From Nitrospira sp. Ga0074138 (lineage in GTDB: Bacteria; Nitrospirota; Nitrospiria; Nitrospirales; Nitrospiraceae): a stretch of DNA of 64,000 nucleotides. Below are positions 26,633 through 35,752 of this stretch, in pieces. The notes under the pieces are model-generated. The model had not been told where the DNA came from. It worked only from the letters and a program-made list of their open reading frames with translations, and searched no databases. A program made the translations under genes and the position numbers. The DNA is taken from NCBI GenBank assembly GCA_001464735.1, contig LNDU01000008.1:62001-126000 (forward strand), in the 5' to 3' direction. Each line of letters starts with the position of its first letter. Position 1 is the stretch's first letter.

Positions 26633-27109
26633 ATGGTGGAGTTATTGATGATTGCGCCCTTGATCATTGGCACACATTTAGAATCGCATGTCAGTAAGCA
26701 ATCGCTGGTTGAGTCTGATTGGCAAAGAGCTACTATTGTCCACGAACACTCCAATCAACCGATGCCAAGGCCGATGATTGTACAAGCGAGTGGTAGCGGT
26801 TCAGGCATGAGCTCATCGGGCGGAGGGTCAACCGGTGGCGGGATGGGATCTAATCCTAGTCGTTCGGAGAATTCGGGAAGCTCCGACATTGTAGGCGGTC
26901 ACAGCGAATCGAATAGTCCAACAAGACCTGGCCCCGGTCGTTCCGAAAATCCAGGAAGCTTCGGTGTCGACGGTGGAGCGGGATCGATCAGTCCATCCAC
27001 ACCTGGCCCTGGTCGTACGGAGAGTCCGGGCAGCTCCGGCATTCCAGGCAGTGGAACGGAAACGATCAGTCCATCGCTACCTGGCACCGGTCGTACGGAA
27101 CATCCGTGA
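26633..27109 (+). CDS. Gly/Ser/Pro-rich repeat protein
   Basis: This 158-residue protein has a hydrophobic N-terminus (MVELLMIAPLIIGTHLESH..) and then about 100 residues of Ser/Gly/Pro sequence. It contains three degenerate repeats of 25-26 residues with the shape SP-x-x-PGPGR-(S/T)-E-(N/S)-PGS, starting at nucleotides 26915, 26990 and 27068. AGGAGG precedes the ATG at 26633. The N-terminal hydrophobic segment may be a signal or anchor. I know no function; secreted or surface low-complexity protein is the likeliest description. Confidence 0.65.
   Translation: MVELLMIAPLIIGTHLESHVSKQSLVESDWQRATIVHEHSNQPMPRPMIVQASGSGSGMSSSGGGSTGGGMGSNPSRSENSGSSDIVGGHSESNSPTRPGPGRSENPGSFGVDGGAGSISPSTPGPGRTESPGSSGIPGSGTETISPSLPGTGRTEHP
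26915..27109 (+). repeat. Tandem repeat inside the Gly/Pro-rich gene
   Basis: The units are 75 and 78 bp with an incomplete third, each encoding SP..PGPGR..E..PGS. The units are diverged, so this is an old tandem duplication. Confidence 0.65.
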
Positions 27110-27310
27110 AGCTGCACGCTTCCCGTCAGTGGAATCGAAGAAGTAGATCACGATCCGGCACAGAAACAAGGGATACGACCATCGTCGTAGCCAACCCTCC
27201 CGCTGCCAGATTGAAGGAATAGGAGGAAGATCCAGGAGATTACGGAAGATTTTATGGATGAAGTCCTGTGACCTCCACAACAACAAGTCAGGCCTGGGAA
27301 GGAATCCGGA

Positions 27311-28111
27311 ATGATGCCACGACTGACCTCGACGGATGACACTCCACAGAGGAACACCGGTGATAGGTTGCAGGGTAAAGTGGCTCTTATTACCGGGGGA
27401 GATAGCGGAATTGGTCGTGCGGTGGCATTTGCGTTTGCAAAAGAAGGTGCTGATCTGGCCATAGTTTATCTCAGTGAAGACAAAGATGCGGAGGACACTA
27501 GGCAATTTGCAGAGGAAATAGGAAGACGTTGCATAACTATACGCGGCGACATCGGCGATGAGACATTCTGTATTCATTGCATCAAGGAGACACTAACAAC
27601 ATATGGCCAGTTGGACGTTCTGATCAATAATGCCGCCGAACAACATCCACAGGAGTCGATTGCCCACATTACCGCCGCCCAGCTCGAGCGCACCTTTCGT
27701 ACCAATCTTTTCTCCATGTTCTATCTCACAAAGGCTGCCCTCCCACATCTTCGCCAGGGAGCATCGATCATCAATACGACTTCTGTAACAGCGTATAAAG
27801 GCAGTCCGCAGCTACTCGATTATGCCGCTACGAAAGGCGCGATCGTTTCCTTCACTCGATCATTAGCCTTGTCGCTGGTGGAGTATGGGATTCGCGTCAA
27901 CGCCGTTTCGCCCGGACCAATTTGGACTCCCCTTATCACATCGACCTTTCCTCCGGACAAGGTGGCCTCATTCGGATCCGATGTCCCACTAAAGCGAGCG
28001 GGCCAACCGGCTGAGGTAGCCCCCAGCTACGTATTCCTAGCTTCAGCGGATGCCGATTATATGACCGGGCAGGTGCTCCATCCGAACGGGGGAACCATAA
28101 TTAACGGATAG
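27311..28111 (+). CDS. SDR family oxidoreductase
   Basis: This 266-residue enzyme has the classic SDR layout: nucleotide loop GGDSGIGRAVA near residue 30, NNAAEQH, catalytic Ser in NTTSVTAYKGS, YAATKGA and the C-terminal SPGPIWTPL and GQVLHPNGG. The ASN-rich lead and GDSGIGRAVA match the YhdF/YdaD group, annotated as general-stress or glucose 1-dehydrogenase-like. NADP or NAD use is not decided. It is monocistronic with a hairpin after the stop. The ATGs at 27311 and 27314 cannot be separated. Confidence 0.9.
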   Translation: MMPRLTSTDDTPQRNTGDRLQGKVALITGGDSGIGRAVAFAFAKEGADLAIVYLSEDKDAEDTRQFAEEIGRRCITIRGDIGDETFCIHCIKETLTTYGQLDVLINNAAEQHPQESIAHITAAQLERTFRTNLFSMFYLTKAALPHLRQGASIINTTSVTAYKGSPQLLDYAATKGAIVSFTRSLALSLVEYGIRVNAVSPGPIWTPLITSTFPPDKVASFGSDVPLKRAGQPAEVAPSYVFLASADADYMTGQVLHPNGGTIING

Positions 28112-28142
28112 GCCTTGATTCACCTCTGCACCAGTCCAGAAA

Positions 28143-28170
28143 ATATTGTGCCCAGTCTTCAGCACAATAT
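28143..28170 (+). terminator. Hairpin after the SDR gene
   Basis: A 9-bp stem (ATATTGTGC with GCACAATAT) with a 10-base loop lies 31 bp past the SDR stop. There is no U tract, so termination is only possible. Confidence 0.35.
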
Positions 28171-28395
28171 CCGGCTGGTGTTGCGCGAGACCGTCAGGAA
28201 GAAGAAGACCAGCTGGTTATCGTTTCCTAAGAGGCTAGGCGCGTATGGACATCTGGTTCAGGGTGCAAAGACACATAGCGCTTTCGTTTAATACAACCGA
28301 ACTCGTATGAGATCAGGCATCAACGGCGTGTCGAGTTCATCCTTTCTACCGCACCGGGAGTATGGCGAGGGTTGAAGCTGAGCGAATCAGGCTTA

Positions 28396-30291
28396 TCAGC
28401 CTCGCGGATGGTTATCAAGGGCTCGATCAAGATTATACGCCGCGCTGATCAAAGCAATATGTGTGAAGGCTTGGGGAAAGTTGCCTAGCGCCTCTCCATG
28501 GTCACCGGTCTCCTCTGCATACAACCCGAGGTGATTGGCATAGCCCAGCATGTGTTCAAATAAGAGCCTTGCATCTCGCAATTTCCCTCGGTCCACTCGG
28601 CCGGCCCGAGTCAACGCTTCCACGAGCCAGAAGGTACACATGTTGAAGGTACCTTCCCCTTCTTGAAGCCCATCCTCTCCGGTTTTGGCATCATAGCGAT
28701 AAACCAATCCGTCAGAGACAAGACCCCCATTTTTCGGTGGCCGGTATATGGCCTCAAGTGTTTTTAGCATTCTCGGATCATTCGGCGAGACGAAGAAGAC
28801 TAACGGCATGATGAGATGGGACGCATCCAGCGCGGTACTGTCGTAGTGCTGCACAAACGTCTCATTTGTAACATTCCATCCCTTCGTCATGATGTCCCTA
28901 TAAATGTCATCTCGCACTGTTTGCCATCTGACTCGATCGGCGGGAAACGATCGTTTGTCCGCCAGCCGGAGACCACGGTCCATCGCCACCCAACACATGA
29001 GTTTCGAATACACAAAATGACGTGGACCTCCGCGTGATTCCCAAATGCCGTTATCCGCACGGTGCCAGTTGTTGCAGAGCCAGTCCAACCGTTGCTGAAT
29101 TCTGGTCCAGGCATCATACCCAATCGGCATCACATACTTGTTATACAGATACATGGTATCCAACAGCTCGCCATAGATGTCCAATTGGAACTGGCTGAAT
29201 GCTGCATTTCCGATACGCACAGGACGTGATCCCCGATAGCCATCCAGATGATCCAGCGTCTGTTCCGTCAACTCATGCCTGCCGTCGATCCCATACACAA
29301 TTTGGAGCGACCCATCCCGTTCTACTTCTCCGACGCGAGCCGACAGCCATTTCATGAACGCAATCGCTTCTTCGGTAAACCCGATTCGCAACAATCCGTA
29401 GATCGTGAACGCTGCATCCCTAATCCAGGTATATCTGTAGTCCCAGTTGCGTCCTCCTCCAAGCGATTCCGGCAAGCTGCATGTGGGAGCAGCGATAATG
29501 GCCCCTGTGGGCTCGAAGGTCATGAGCTTGAGCGTGAGCGCGGAGCGATTCACCATCTCTCGCCAACGTCCTATATACGTACATTGCGACAACCATCGTT
29601 GCCAATAGTCCACGGTGTGCTGAAACAGTTCTTCGGTCTGTTCCCGAGTGGGACATCGATCCCTATGCCCGTCAGTAAGCGGGCGGAGCGTGAACACCGC
29701 GACCTGCTCTGCGTGGAGCACAAATTGGGCATGCACCCCTTGTTTGTCTCGCCTCAACGGGACGCTGGCCGCCAGGGTCAGGCTCAACTGGTCACAGTGA
29801 AACACTGCGCCATGATCAGTCATCCTTGTATGGTGGCTTGCACGAGCATAATCGAATGCGGGATGACAGTGAAGCCGAAACTGGACTCGTCCCCGAGTCA
29901 CCTTGACTCGACGAATCACTTGATCGTGCCAGGACGACGCCCGCCCGTTCGAACTCGGATCATGGACAGGGGTGTCCGTCTCGTTCTGTATCCAGTGCGG
30001 TGGGGCACCCACCGGCATAAAGTCTTCAATTTCACCAACGCCGTCGACACAAAAAAACCGTGTCACCAGGATATTCGTGTCAGGCCAATAGAGTTGAGTC
30101 GTCTCAAGTAGGGGATCGCTCGGTGCAATCTGAAAACGACCACCGCGCTCATCATCTACAATGGCTGCAAATACGCTTGGTGAGTCAAAGTGTGGAACGC
30201 ATAACCAGTCGATGGATCCGTTCATACCCACCAGCGCCGCGGTGCGCATATTTCCAATAAGTCCGTAGTTTTGAATGGGCTGATAGGACAT
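28396..30291 (-). CDS. GH15 family glucoamylase-like glycoside hydrolase
   Basis: This 631-residue enzyme begins with the usual [20 protein letters not shown] and GSIDWLC that mark GH15 family members of bacteria, then a beta-sandwich domain (about 1-260) and an (alpha/alpha)6 barrel. The catalytic region shows [20 protein letters not shown] and [12 protein letters not shown]. Such enzymes hydrolyse alpha-glucans or trehalose and are found in storage-polysaccharide turnover. No signal peptide is seen, so it is cytoplasmic. The CTAGG palindrome at 30375 lies 84 bp upstream. It is divergent from the epimerase gene at 30597. Specificity (glucoamylase, trehalase or dextranase) cannot be told. Confidence 0.92.
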   Translation of the reverse strand: MSYQPIQNYGLIGNMRTAALVGMNGSIDWLCVPHFDSPSVFAAIVDDERGGRFQIAPSDPLLETTQLYWPDTNILVTRFFCVDGVGEIEDFMPVGAPPHWIQNETDTPVHDPSSNGRASSWHDQVIRRVKVTRGRVQFRLHCHPAFDYARASHHTRMTDHGAVFHCDQLSLTLAASVPLRRDKQGVHAQFVLHAEQVAVFTLRPLTDGHRDRCPTREQTEELFQHTVDYWQRWLSQCTYIGRWREMVNRSALTLKLMTFEPTGAIIAAPTCSLPESLGGGRNWDYRYTWIRDAAFTIYGLLRIGFTEEAIAFMKWLSARVGEVERDGSLQIVYGIDGRHELTEQTLDHLDGYRGSRPVRIGNAAFSQFQLDIYGELLDTMYLYNKYVMPIGYDAWTRIQQRLDWLCNNWHRADNGIWESRGGPRHFVYSKLMCWVAMDRGLRLADKRSFPADRVRWQTVRDDIYRDIMTKGWNVTNETFVQHYDSTALDASHLIMPLVFFVSPNDPRMLKTLEAIYRPPKNGGLVSDGLVYRYDAKTGEDGLQEGEGTFNMCTFWLVEALTRAGRVDRGKLRDARLLFEHMLGYANHLGLYAEETGDHGEALGNFPQAFTHIALISAAYNLDRALDNHPRG

Positions 30292-30596
30292 GATTACTTC
30301 CGCATAGCGTTACGTTTTATATGCATTGTTGAATATTGATCATGTAACTTAGCACCCGACTATCCTCCTCACTCCTAGGGTAACTACTAGGCCATTGCAC
30401 GCGCATCTTCTCGTATAGTACGTATTGCAACTTGACATAACTACGCATCAAGAAATTGCCATCGGACAAGGTGGGGAACTACTTTACCTCAGAGTCTCGA
30501 GGAGTATTTGCCTGGCAAGCCTCTACGACATAGAGCGTCGGCTCATCTCGGCCCAATCGTTGAACCACAATGCCCCAAACATAATAGGTCATATCT
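30292..30596. promoter_or_regulatory. Divergent promoter region of GH15 and epimerase genes
   Basis: This 305-bp region separates the two divergent genes and holds one CTAGG palindrome. Apart from that I see no ORF or stable hairpin. Confidence 0.5.
30375..30390. promoter_or_regulatory. CTAGG-N6-CCTAG palindrome, one mismatch
   Basis: The sequence CTAGGGTAACTACTAG matches 9 of 10 defined bases. It lies 84 bp upstream of the GH15 start and 206 bp upstream of the epimerase start. Confidence 0.45.
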
Positions 30597-31670
30597 ATGT
30601 CACATGAAGAAGTCATTCTGGTTACCGGCAGCAGTGGACTCATTGGCAATGCAGTGGCAGCGCGTCTTGCAAGCTCCTACAAAGTTGTCGGTTTTGACCG
30701 AACTCCCCCGTCACGAGCACATTCCCATGTGTATCCAGCGCCTGTCGATCTCACTTCCGAAGAAGATCTCTCCCGTGCATTCAAGACACTTCTGGACACA
30801 CATGGCAACCGCCTGACGTCAGTGATCCATCTGGCAGCCTATTTCGACTTCTCAGGCGAACCGAACAAGCTGTATGACACGCTCACCGTTGAGGGAACAC
30901 GGCGATTGCTCCAACGGCTAGCTCCCCTGTCGGTCGAACAGTTTATTTTTTCCAGTACGATGTTGGTGCATGCTCCTTGCCTGCCCGGGCAATTTCTTAC
31001 GGAGGAATCACCGCTTGATCCCCGTTGGGACTATCCTATTTCGAAAGTGAAGGCCGAACAGGTCATTCATTCCGAGCGAGGGTCCATCCCTGCTGTGTCT
31101 CTACGCATTGGAGGCGTCTACACAGATCGCTGTAACTGCCTCCCCCTTGCCCATCAAATACGGCGCATTTATGAACGCTGGCTCACCAGCCGTGTCTTCC
31201 CTGGTCCTATTTCTCACGGTCAAGCGTTTGTTCATTTGGATGATCTGGTTGATGCATTCGTTGCTACCGTCGAGCGCCGCAAATCGTTGCCTCCAGAATG
31301 TGCGATCTTGATCGGGGAGCCGGAGCCCCTCACATATGACGAGTTGCAACACCAGTTCGCTCGACTCATCCACAATGAGGATTGGGAAACCACGCAGATT
31401 CCCAAGGCTGTGGCCAAGGCAGGAGCCTGGGTCCAAAACACCATTCCCATAGGAGAGGAACCCTTTATCAAGCCATGGATGATTGATTATTCCGATGATC
31501 ACTATGCGCTGGATATTACCCAAGCTCAGCGGTTGCTGGGATGGACTCCTCAGCATTCGTTACGAACCACCTTGCCAAAGATGATCGCAGCGCTGCAGAC
31601 TGACCCAGAGAATTGGTACCGCGAGCACCATCTAGACTCCGAGGCCATCCCGGATTCCTTGCCAGCATGA
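30597..31670 (+). CDS. NAD-dependent epimerase/dehydratase, stand-alone paralogue
   Basis: This 357-residue extended SDR aligns along its length with the N-terminal domain of the 779-residue fusion at 8098: VTGSSGLIGN loop, SVIHLAAYFDFSGEPNKLYD, QFIFSSTMLVHAPC and YPISKVK as the Y-x3-K motif. It has no membrane domains and stops where the fusion continues into SPW. This suggests that the fusion arose by joining an epimerase of this kind to membrane modules. The substrate is probably a nucleotide-sugar or related molecule. It is divergent from the GH15 gene. Confidence 0.9.
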   Translation: MSHEEVILVTGSSGLIGNAVAARLASSYKVVGFDRTPPSRAHSHVYPAPVDLTSEEDLSRAFKTLLDTHGNRLTSVIHLAAYFDFSGEPNKLYDTLTVEGTRRLLQRLAPLSVEQFIFSSTMLVHAPCLPGQFLTEESPLDPRWDYPISKVKAEQVIHSERGSIPAVSLRIGGVYTDRCNCLPLAHQIRRIYERWLTSRVFPGPISHGQAFVHLDDLVDAFVATVERRKSLPPECAILIGEPEPLTYDELQHQFARLIHNEDWETTQIPKAVAKAGAWVQNTIPIGEEPFIKPWMIDYSDDHYALDITQAQRLLGWTPQHSLRTTLPKMIAALQTDPENWYREHHLDSEAIPDSLPA

Positions 31671-31948
31671 CTGCTGAAATCAGCATCACCGCGATATCAG
31701 TTAGGGAAAGAGTGGGGATCAACGCTCCTAATGGCTCGCCGAATTTAATGGACAGTGCTTCAACATGTCGAACAACTGCTCAGCTTGGGTGGAGGACTGT
31801 TGATGAATGGTCACACTACAATGACGCCAAACTCAGAGGATTTGAGAGGTTGACCAACGGCCAACTTTCCTAAACGATAAATCGAGCATCCTTTTTTATG
31901 ACCGCAGCAGCATCGCTCGCCAATCATACCGACGTTCTGACAGCCCGA

Positions 31949-32446
31949 TCACATGCGCAATTCATGTCGGCGTTCTCTTAGAATAACAAGGTGACAATCG
32001 CAGTTGGAGATCATGCAGCTGCCAGCTGGCAAGCCACATATACAGGAATCAAATACCGGCCCGATGTGGCATCCTCGAGTGACAGCTGCAAACCCATTCT
32101 CCTTCCACCAACGCCAACCACCCTCCAACTCCATGACCGGGAAACCCTGTCCGGCGAATTCAACAGCGGCGGTCGCAGCCAGATGGCACACATGGGAGTA
32201 ACAATACAATACATTGGGTTTGTCCTTACGCAATCCCTCGAGTAAGTGCCACCGATCTTTGGGCAGATTGATGGCACCGGGAATATGACTTTCCGCAAAA
32301 TCCCCCGAAGCGCGGACATCTATGACGTTCACCTCATTGGCCTTCATCAGTCGTTCCAGTTCTGCCGGATCGGTCGTAAACGCCAGTTTGTCTTCAAAAT
32401 ATGCTTTGGCGTCAACGGGAGAGTGCATAGTGGTAAGCGTGGTCAT
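31949..32446 (-). CDS. Rhodanese-like protein with Cys-rich tail
   Basis: This 165-residue protein has one rhodanese domain (about residues 28-120): NVIDVRASGDFAESHIPGAI, then the active-site loop YCYSHVCHLA with the catalytic Cys, and GWRWWKENGF. After it come about 45 residues with six cysteines (C-x8-C-x-C-x6-C-x4-C-x-C pattern near the end), which could bind a metal or be a disulfide-rich extension. The role is sulfur transfer or sulfide handling. The ribosome-binding site AGGGAC is weak. No partner gene is nearby. Confidence 0.8.
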   Translation of the reverse strand: MTTLTTMHSPVDAKAYFEDKLAFTTDPAELERLMKANEVNVIDVRASGDFAESHIPGAINLPKDRWHLLEGLRKDKPNVLYCYSHVCHLAATAAVEFAGQGFPVMELEGGWRWWKENGFAAVTRGCHIGPVFDSCICGLPAGSCMISNCDCHLVILRERRHELRM

Positions 32447-32587
32447 GATGTCCCTCCAGATTGTGGTTACATTCTAGTTTCATACGGGTTTTGAACGTCT
32501 GCGTGGGAGAGAGCCCTCCTTACAGCTGGCCGCCAGGCGCATAACCCACATAACTCAAAGCTAATACACATTAAGCCAGCATCGGTC

Positions 32588-33028
32588 TCATTGGTTGACT
32601 ACCTTGTTCATGGCCGCAAGATCGGTCGTTGTTATGGCAGGCTGCATACCCGCATCTATACTCAGATTCCCAGGCCCATAGACGTAGACATAGAGCAGAC
32701 CACCGACCATGGCGAGATTCTTCATGAAATGGATCGTCTGGTTTGGGTCTCCGAAGTTAGAATGGAAGATACAGGTCGTCGGAATCATGAAGAGCACCAG
32801 TAGGAACGCTCCGATTCGACTCCATAGTCCGAGCAACAAGGAAACCCCTCCAACAAGTTCGATCGCGATTGCGCCCAAGTAGAACAGTATGGTGGCCCAG
32901 GTTATCCCCATGGCCTGCATGAATACTTGCGTCCCGCCTGGATCAGCAACTTTCTGAAATCCTGACATCACAAAAATCAACCCCAACAACAAACGTCCGA
33001 TCAGACTGATGTATGATGGATGAATCAT
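32588..33028 (-). CDS. DoxX family membrane protein
   Basis: This 146-residue protein has four transmembrane helices and the family pattern: LLLGLIFVMSGFQKVADPGG, LGAIAIELVGGVSLLLGLW and FLLVLFMIPTTCIFHSNF. DoxX-like proteins are quinone-linked membrane proteins; the family has been linked to oxidative stress and thiosulfate metabolism. The protein is complete. It has a short acidic N-terminus and no signal peptide. Confidence 0.88.
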   Translation of the reverse strand: MIHPSYISLIGRLLLGLIFVMSGFQKVADPGGTQVFMQAMGITWATILFYLGAIAIELVGGVSLLLGLWSRIGAFLLVLFMIPTTCIFHSNFGDPNQTIHFMKNLAMVGGLLYVYVYGPGNLSIDAGMQPAITTTDLAAMNKVVNQ

Positions 33029-33385
33029 AGGCTTTACCTCCCACGTGAGAGTGTAGCTATGGAAAACTAGCTATTCATGCTCGTCATGCGCACATACCGC
33101 GACTGGAGGAGCCGGTGCTGCGGACTGCGGATCGGACGCGAAAGTTCACGATTCCGAATCCACACGCATCATTGGTTCTTCTTCTATAACTAAAAAAGTG
33201 TAATTCACTAAAGCTGTTTCAGTCGGGATTTTGACTTGGTCCCTACCTAGAAGCAAAAGGGGTTTACGTAGCGATACAACTAAGCTTTGGGAAGGTCTAA
33301 TTGGCGTCGTCCCTCGCGCCAGCCCCTACGATGAGGATGTCCCCATCGTACGGGCTGGATCGTGTAAGATAACACCGGATACTCT
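33029..33385. other. Intergenic region upstream of DoxX
   Basis: This 357-bp region has no supported gene. It contains one CTAGG-type palindrome at 33235, about 207 bp from the DoxX start; the small ORF from 33231 has no family support. Confidence 0.4.
33235..33250. promoter_or_regulatory. CTAGG-N6-CCTAG palindrome, one mismatch
   Basis: The sequence CTTGGTCCCTACCTAG matches 9 of 10 defined bases. Its distance of 207 bp from the DoxX start makes it a weaker regulatory candidate. Confidence 0.3.
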
Positions 33386-33721
33386 TTACTTCACAGTCGA
33401 TCGATCACTATCGTGCATGGCCTGAACTTGAAGGTTATTGTTCACTCGCCGAACCCCATTCACCTGTCTGGTAAGTTCTTCAGCTCGTGACTTTTGTTCC
33501 GAAGACGGCACTACTCCACTCAATTGCACGACACCGCGTTCCGTATCGACATCGACGCGTGTAAAATTGGAGACTCGATCTCCGGTCAATTTTGTTTGGA
33601 CAGCCGTGCTGATCGAGGCGTCGCTGACATTTTGCCCCATCGTCTTTCCTGTCGTGGATTCACAGGCCGACACCGCACCAGCCATGACACCGACCATCAC
33701 AAGCATCCCCATAACTCGCAT
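33386..33721 (-). CDS. BON-domain lipoprotein
   Basis: This 111-residue lipoprotein has a signal peptide with the lipobox-like AVSAC and one BON domain at about residues 37-105: DASISTAVQTKLTGD, FTRVDVDTERGVVQLSGVV and QVNGVRRVNNNLQV. BON domains bind membranes or phospholipids. The ATG at 33721 follows AAAGGAGA. It is similar to OsmY-type periplasmic proteins but has one domain. It is 49 bp downstream of the YtxH-type gene, on the same strand. Confidence 0.88.
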   Translation of the reverse strand: MRVMGMLVMVGVMAGAVSACESTTGKTMGQNVSDASISTAVQTKLTGDRVSNFTRVDVDTERGVVQLSGVVPSSEQKSRAEELTRQVNGVRRVNNNLQVQAMHDSDRSTVK

Positions 33722-33769
33722 CCTGATTCTCCTTTGTGTATTGTGCACCATCAGATTCCTGCAGAAATC

Positions 33770-34156
33770 TTACCCTCGTGATTGCGCGGCTTCTTTCCCT
33801 ACTTCAGCCATTTTATCTTTTCCCTGCTTTGCAAACTCCTTGGCTTCTTTCCCCACTTCCGTCATTTTGTCTTGTCCCTGCTTTGCGAACTCCTTAGCCG
33901 AACGCCCAGCGTCATGAAGGGCCTCCTGGCCTTTGTCGTAATATTCCTTGCCGCGTTCGACCGCAGTGTCCCAAGCCTCCTGCCCTCGCTCTACAAGTTC
34001 GTCCTTGGTATCGGAGGCATAATTCCGTAACATGCCTCGCAATTCAGAACCTGCTTGCGGTGCAAGCAGGAGCGCTACCCCGGCGCCGATGAATGCGCCT
34101 GCAATGAAAGCCGACCATCCTACGTTCTCTCCGTTACTATTCTGTTCATAACTCAT
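33770..34156 (-). CDS. YtxH-domain protein with 18-residue tandem repeat
   Basis: This 128-residue protein has an N-terminal hydrophobic helix, AFIAGAFIGAGVALLLAPQAG, the YtxH signature. It is followed by a charged helix with two tandem 18-residue units (AKEFAKQGQDKMTEVGKE and AKEFAKQGKDKMAEVGKE). GGAGGGTCATC precedes the ATG at 34156. The helix would be an extended amphipathic coil, probably in the cytoplasm or at the membrane. The YtxH family is induced in general stress in Bacillus; its biochemical role is unknown. It is operon-linked with the BON gene downstream and DUF2934 upstream. Confidence 0.85.
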   Translation of the reverse strand: MSYEQNSNGENVGWSAFIAGAFIGAGVALLLAPQAGSELRGMLRNYASDTKDELVERGQEAWDTAVERGKEYYDKGQEALHDAGRSAKEFAKQGQDKMTEVGKEAKEFAKQGKDKMAEVGKEAAQSRG

Positions 34157-34191
34157 CGTGATGACCCTCCTTGTTGTTAATGTGACTGTGC

Positions 34192-34590
34192 TCAGTGCCC
34201 AGTCATGATGTTCCGTTCGGCTTCCAACCAATGATCAAGATCATGGCCATCATGAAAGCCTCCCGCGGCATATAGAGAAAACGCTCGCTCCGCAATACGG
34301 CGATGCATCTCCTCTCCATGGATTTGGCCCATAGCTTCCTCCTGAGCAGGGTCAGGCGAAAACTGCGTTCCCTCGTCATATGCAGACTCAATTCGTACTT
34401 CTGGGCCCTCATCATTTGGTACCAAATCGACTCCTTGGGATAGACCGGATGTCACACGCGCTATCCCAGATTGTGTCAGTGAAGAACTGCGCGAACCACC
34501 TGACACATCTCCTTGTACCCGTTTAGCTGAAGCCGACTTGGCCTTGTTCTTGGTTTTGGTTTTGCGTTGTCCTTCAGATGCCTGCGCCAT
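34192..34590 (-). CDS. DUF2934 protein
   Basis: This 132-residue protein is basic at the start (KTKTKNKAKSASAKR) and ends with the DUF2934 signature RIAERAFSLYAAGGFHDGHD followed by LDHWLEAERNI. Its central part is disordered and Ser-rich. DUF2934 is a short helical module in many stress-associated bacterial proteins, of unknown role. The gap to the YtxH gene is 35 bp, so co-transcription is likely. Confidence 0.85.
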   Translation of the reverse strand: MAQASEGQRKTKTKNKAKSASAKRVQGDVSGGSRSSSLTQSGIARVTSGLSQGVDLVPNDEGPEVRIESAYDEGTQFSPDPAQEEAMGQIHGEEMHRRIAERAFSLYAAGGFHDGHDLDHWLEAERNIMTGH

Positions 34591-34632
34591 GATATAGACC
34601 TCTCCTAATTGTCCTTATTTTATCAAGGTCGT

Positions 34633-34821
34633 TCATCCACTCAGCCGTTTGATTGCGGTGACGGTTCCCATTTCTGATCCCTCGACCTGCATCTGGCGTA
34701 CTGCTGGCGTACTGACAGTGAAGTTGCACCTTTGTTTGTGAATGCCGTTTCTAACCGTGATCACTGGACCTTCTTCTGCCTGCAAATCAATGGAGAGCTG
34801 ATTTCTTGAGCTATTGCTCAT
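34633..34821 (-). CDS. Small hypothetical protein
   Basis: This 62-residue ORF starts at an ATG preceded by AAGGTGAG. It carries no recognised motif. A perfect CTAGG-N6-CCTAG palindrome lies 48 bp upstream, the closest match in the window to a promoter-proximal operator, which supports this being a real gene. It is short and ends 42 bp before the DUF2934 start. Confidence 0.45.
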   Translation of the reverse strand: MSNSSRNQLSIDLQAEEGPVITVRNGIHKQRCNFTVSTPAVRQMQVEGSEMGTVTAIKRLSG

Positions 34822-34868
34822 GCTGCTCACCTTGGTTGCACTCTAACCTGCATGGGCGATTCACACAC

Positions 34869-34884
34869 CTAGGAAATAGCCTAG
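34869..34884. promoter_or_regulatory. CTAGG-N6-CCTAG palindrome, perfect copy
   Basis: The sequence CTAGGAAATAGCCTAG matches all 10 defined bases. It lies between the divergent genes at 34821 and 35056, 48 bp upstream of the first and 172 bp upstream of the second. Confidence 0.5.
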
Positions 34885-35055
34885 AACACGTAAGTTGAGG
34901 GCGAGAGGCGGCCATTGCGGGAGAACGTCTCGCATGAGCCAGAGAGACACGATGGTGACCAGGGAATGCTCTAGTGGGGAGGGCGCTGTGTTCGTGACAT
35001 GCTCTAATTGCTTTACTTACCTTCGAACCGTTCACACTGCATGAAGGAGTAACCC

Positions 35056-35571
35056 ATGAAACTCTTGGGCGTCATCACTGGCACGGTAGCGTTACTGGTT
35101 ACGGCCTGCTACCACCTGCCGAGTTTCTCCCGCAGTGGCGAAGTGAGGGATGTCACAATCACAGATCAGTTGTCGGAAGTTATCGTCCAGGTGAATGCGG
35201 GAGATGAAGTGCGTTGGACGAATAAATACAGGACACCGGTGCGTATCACTTTTGCGGAATATATCTTGGACAAACTATCGTGCCGCAGTAACTTTGAAGG
35301 GCACTTTTATAGCGGAGCAGAAGCCGAGCTCCAGCCAAATGAATCCGCCAGTTTATGTTTCCGGGAATCGACGTATGCCAAGTATGTTGTTCGCATGGCT
35401 TCCTCGATTTCTGGAGGGGAAATGCACGTCGCAGGGGTCATTCAAGTCGGCGACACCGACTTGGGTCGTCTCTCCTCACAGGAAGCGCCAAACTCTGTCG
35501 TGCCTTGGGATAAAGCCCATAACCTAGCAGATTCCTTTGTGGCTGGCGGTTTACCTGCACAAGGTCCGTAG
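35056..35571 (+). CDS. Exported lipoprotein, cupredoxin-like domain
   Basis: This 171-residue protein has a lipoprotein signal peptide with VTACYH and a domain reading VREVTITDQLSEVIVQVNAG with WTNKYRTPVRITF. Its beta-strand order, with a late Cys and a Gly-rich end, resembles a cupredoxin or PGBD-like fold. A complete type-1 copper site (His, Cys, His, Met) cannot be assigned, so copper binding is not claimed. Ribosome-binding site GAAGGAG lies 8 bases before the ATG. It stands alone between the minus-strand cluster and the IS element. Confidence 0.65.
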   Translation: MKLLGVITGTVALLVTACYHLPSFSRSGEVRDVTITDQLSEVIVQVNAGDEVRWTNKYRTPVRITFAEYILDKLSCRSNFEGHFYSGAEAELQPNESASLCFRESTYAKYVVRMASSISGGEMHVAGVIQVGDTDLGRLSSQEAPNSVVPWDKAHNLADSFVAGGLPAQGP

Positions 35572-35752
35572 ATCGTCTTCTAGGCACTGCGCTAAGCGAT
35601 CAATTCTCTGCCCATCTGGTTTGTGGCTGGTGTGCTAATGCTCAAACCAACGGTTCGAGCACATCACAATTTACACCATCTCGATCGGACCCTCTGTGCC
35701 AATATGAGTGGGACACATTGCCTCTCTTCAATTAGAGTAGCGGGCGGAGGAG

